Assembly (NCBI RefSeq): GCF_947495255.1
Contig: NZ_CANLYI010000006.1
Coordinates: forward strand, 124,001 to 188,000
DNA: 64,000 nt
Direction: 5' to 3'
From: an uncultured Winogradskyella sp.
GTDB lineage: Bacteria; Bacteroidota; Bacteroidia; Flavobacteriales; Flavobacteriaceae
Made by a program: the position numbers and the translations under genes. Numbering within the stretch: position 1 is the first letter of the stretch; each line of letters opens with the position of its first letter. This document shows positions 62,708 to 64,000 of the stretch, piece after piece. The notes beneath the pieces are model-generated. The model had not been told where the DNA came from, searched no databases, and worked only from the letters and a program-made list of their open reading frames with translations.

Positions 62708-64000
62708 ATGAAAATCACTAAATCAGTCTTACTGCTACTATTAGTTGCAGTGGTTTTTGGGTGTAAAACCGAAAACGATTCCAAAAAACTCGGTTATTCA
62801 ACCGAAACCAATCAAGATGCTAATGGCTTTAATTATGAAACCGTAGCAAACGACCCAACTGGCTTACGCCTTTATACTTTAGACAATGGTCTTAAAGTTT
62901 ATTTGGGTAAGAATGAAGAAGAGCCTAAAATTCAAACTCTTATTGCTGTGCGTGCAGGTTCTACTTATGACCCTGCAGACAATACAGGTTTAGCGCATTA
63001 CTTGGAGCATATGGTTTTTAAAGGTACAGATAAATTTGGTACTCAAAATTATGAAGAAGAGTCTAAGTTAATTAAGCAAATATCTGATTTGTACGAAGAG
63101 CACAAAGCAGAGAAAGACCCAGAAAAGAAAAAAGCACTTTACAAGAAAATTGACGAGGTTTCATTAGAAGCATCTAAATTGTCTATTGCTAATGAATATG
63201 ATAAAATAACAAATTCATTAGGAGCAGAGGGTACAAATGCCTTTACATCTAATGAGCAAACAGTATACGTCAACAAAATCCCTTCTAACGAAGTAGATAA
63301 ATGGTTAAAAGTAGAAAGTGAGCGTTTCAGTAAATTAGTATTACGTTTATTTCATACAGAATTAGAAGCTGTTTATGAAGAATTCAATAGAGGTCAAGAT
63401 AACGATGGACGTAAGCAATACTTCGCTACTTTAGAAGGTCTGTTTCCAACACATCCATACGGAACACAATCAACAATTGGTATTTCAGAGCACTTAAAAA
63501 ATCCTTCAATGGAGGCTATTAATGCTTATTTTGATAAATACTATGTGCCAAATAACATGGCAGTAATCATGGTAGGTGATTTAGATTTTGATTCAACAAT
63601 TAAAAAAGTAAATGATGCTTTTGGAAGTTATGAGAAAAAAGAAGTTACTCATCCTACTTTTCCAGAGTTAGAGCCAATTACAGCTCCTGTTAAAAAAGAA
63701 GTATTAGGCCCAACTGCAGAATCAATTTACATTGCTTTTAGATCAAAAGGAAAAGGATCGGACCAAGAAGTTATTCTAAACCTTGTAGATTATATGTTAG
63801 CTAATTCTCAAGCTGGTTTAATAGATTTAAATCTTAACCAAAAGCAATTAGTACAAAGAGCATCGTCTTTTACAAATTTCAATAATGATTATGGATTTCA
63901 TTTACTCTATGGTTCGCCAAAAGCAGATCAAACTTTAGATGAAGTTAAAGGTTTGTTATTGACACAAGTCGATAAAATTAAGAAAGGTGAATTTGAGGAT
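62708..64000 (+). CDS. M16 family zinc metallopeptidase lipoprotein (truncated by window end)
   Basis: The ATG at 62708 opens a frame that runs off the window after 431 codons. The signal MKITKSVLLLLLVAVVFGC has a lipobox with Cys at residue 19, so the mature protein is a lipoprotein. The inverted zinc motif H97-x-x-E100-H101 (GLAHYLEHMVFKGTDKFG) and the later Glu in ELEAVYEEFNRGQD mark it as M16A, and AINAYFDKYYVPNNMAVIMV is also typical. A charged helical insert (about 120-160) separates the first zinc motif from LGAEGTNAFTS. Periplasmic or outer-membrane protein turnover is the likely role. Complete relatives are often over 900 aa. Confidence 0.92.
   Translation, partial: MKITKSVLLLLLVAVVFGCKTENDSKKLGYSTETNQDANGFNYETVANDPTGLRLYTLDNGLKVYLGKNEEEPKIQTLIAVRAGSTYDPADNTGLAHYLEHMVFKGTDKFGTQNYEEESKLIKQISDLYEEHKAEKDPEKKKALYKKIDEVSLEASKLSIANEYDKITNSLGAEGTNAFTSNEQTVYVNKIPSNEVDKWLKVESERFSKLVLRLFHTELEAVYEEFNRGQDNDGRKQYFATLEGLFPTHPYGTQSTIGISEHLKNPSMEAINAYFDKYYVPNNMAVIMVGDLDFDSTIKKVNDAFGSYEKKEVTHPTFPELEPITAPVKKEVLGPTAESIYIAFRSKGKGSDQEVILNLVDYMLANSQAGLIDLNLNQKQLVQRASSFTNFNNDYGFHLLYGSPKADQTLDEVKGLLLTQVDKIKKGEFED

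Overview
The window is AT-rich chromosomal DNA from a marine-type member of the Bacteroidota, most likely family Flavobacteriaceae. Several independent signs agree: Bacteroidota-type promoter boxes (TAnnTTTG), an LpxC-FabZ fusion gene, the type IX secretion (T9SS) regulator PorX, a huge secreted protein ending in a T9SS type A sorting domain, TTG start codons, and no clear Shine-Dalgarno sequences. I cannot name the genus. I see no rRNA, tRNA, insertion sequence, prophage or CRISPR array.

Layout. 1-1.9 kb: an AIPR-family (abortive infection) gene, the only defence-type gene, next to ychF. 2-17.5 kb: mostly housekeeping genes, namely ychF, an SRPBCC protein, an EamA transporter, parE - small membrane protein - parC, terC with a lipoprotein, an XRE regulator facing an M14 peptidase across an intergenic region rich in TTGTAAA-type sites, an Lrp/AsnC regulator, a DinB-like protein, aroB, proline dehydrogenase and a GNAT/CelD-like acyltransferase. 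17.6-37.3 kb: a long leftward exopolysaccharide (EPS) cluster. In transcription order it encodes an MBOAT O-acyltransferase, an SGNH-like protein, a GT2, a flippase, a polymerase, two GT4s, an asparagine synthase-like amidotransferase, a GT4, a PglC-like initiating phosphosugar transferase, a polysaccharide deacetylase, a PglE-like aminotransferase, a PglF/CapD-like dehydratase, Wza and Wzc. 37.8-50.6 kb extends the same theme: an acyltransferase 3 protein, a second amidotransferase, a 2296-aa secreted pectate-lyase-like repeat protein, UDP-glucose dehydrogenase and UDP-glucuronate epimerase. 50.6-64 kb: alanine dehydrogenase, a small secreted peptide with a strong promoter, tsaE, porX, an HD phosphohydrolase, the lipid A operon (lpxD, lpxC-fabZ, lpxA, efp, an lpxD paralogue), sucD, and a truncated M16 peptidase.

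How it works together. The EPS genes make up a nearly complete Wzx/Wzy-type pathway. A 4-amino-sugar nucleotide is probably made by the PglF/PglE pair and loaded on a lipid carrier by the PglC-like enzyme. The repeat is then extended by the GTs, flipped, polymerised and exported through Wza/Wzc. Ugd and the epimerase would supply glucuronate and galacturonate, the two AsnB-like enzymes may amidate uronic acids, and MBOAT/SGNH/AT3 and the deacetylase would adjust acylation. A T9SS-secreted PL1-like lyase beside uronate-supply genes suggests it may act on a uronate-containing polymer, possibly the cell's own. That last link is inference.

The most striking structure is in the giant lyase: 23 Ig/PKD-like modules follow the order A-F-(BA)3-F-(BA)7. 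A modules keep only the early cysteine of the module pattern, B modules keep only the late one, and the two F modules keep both.
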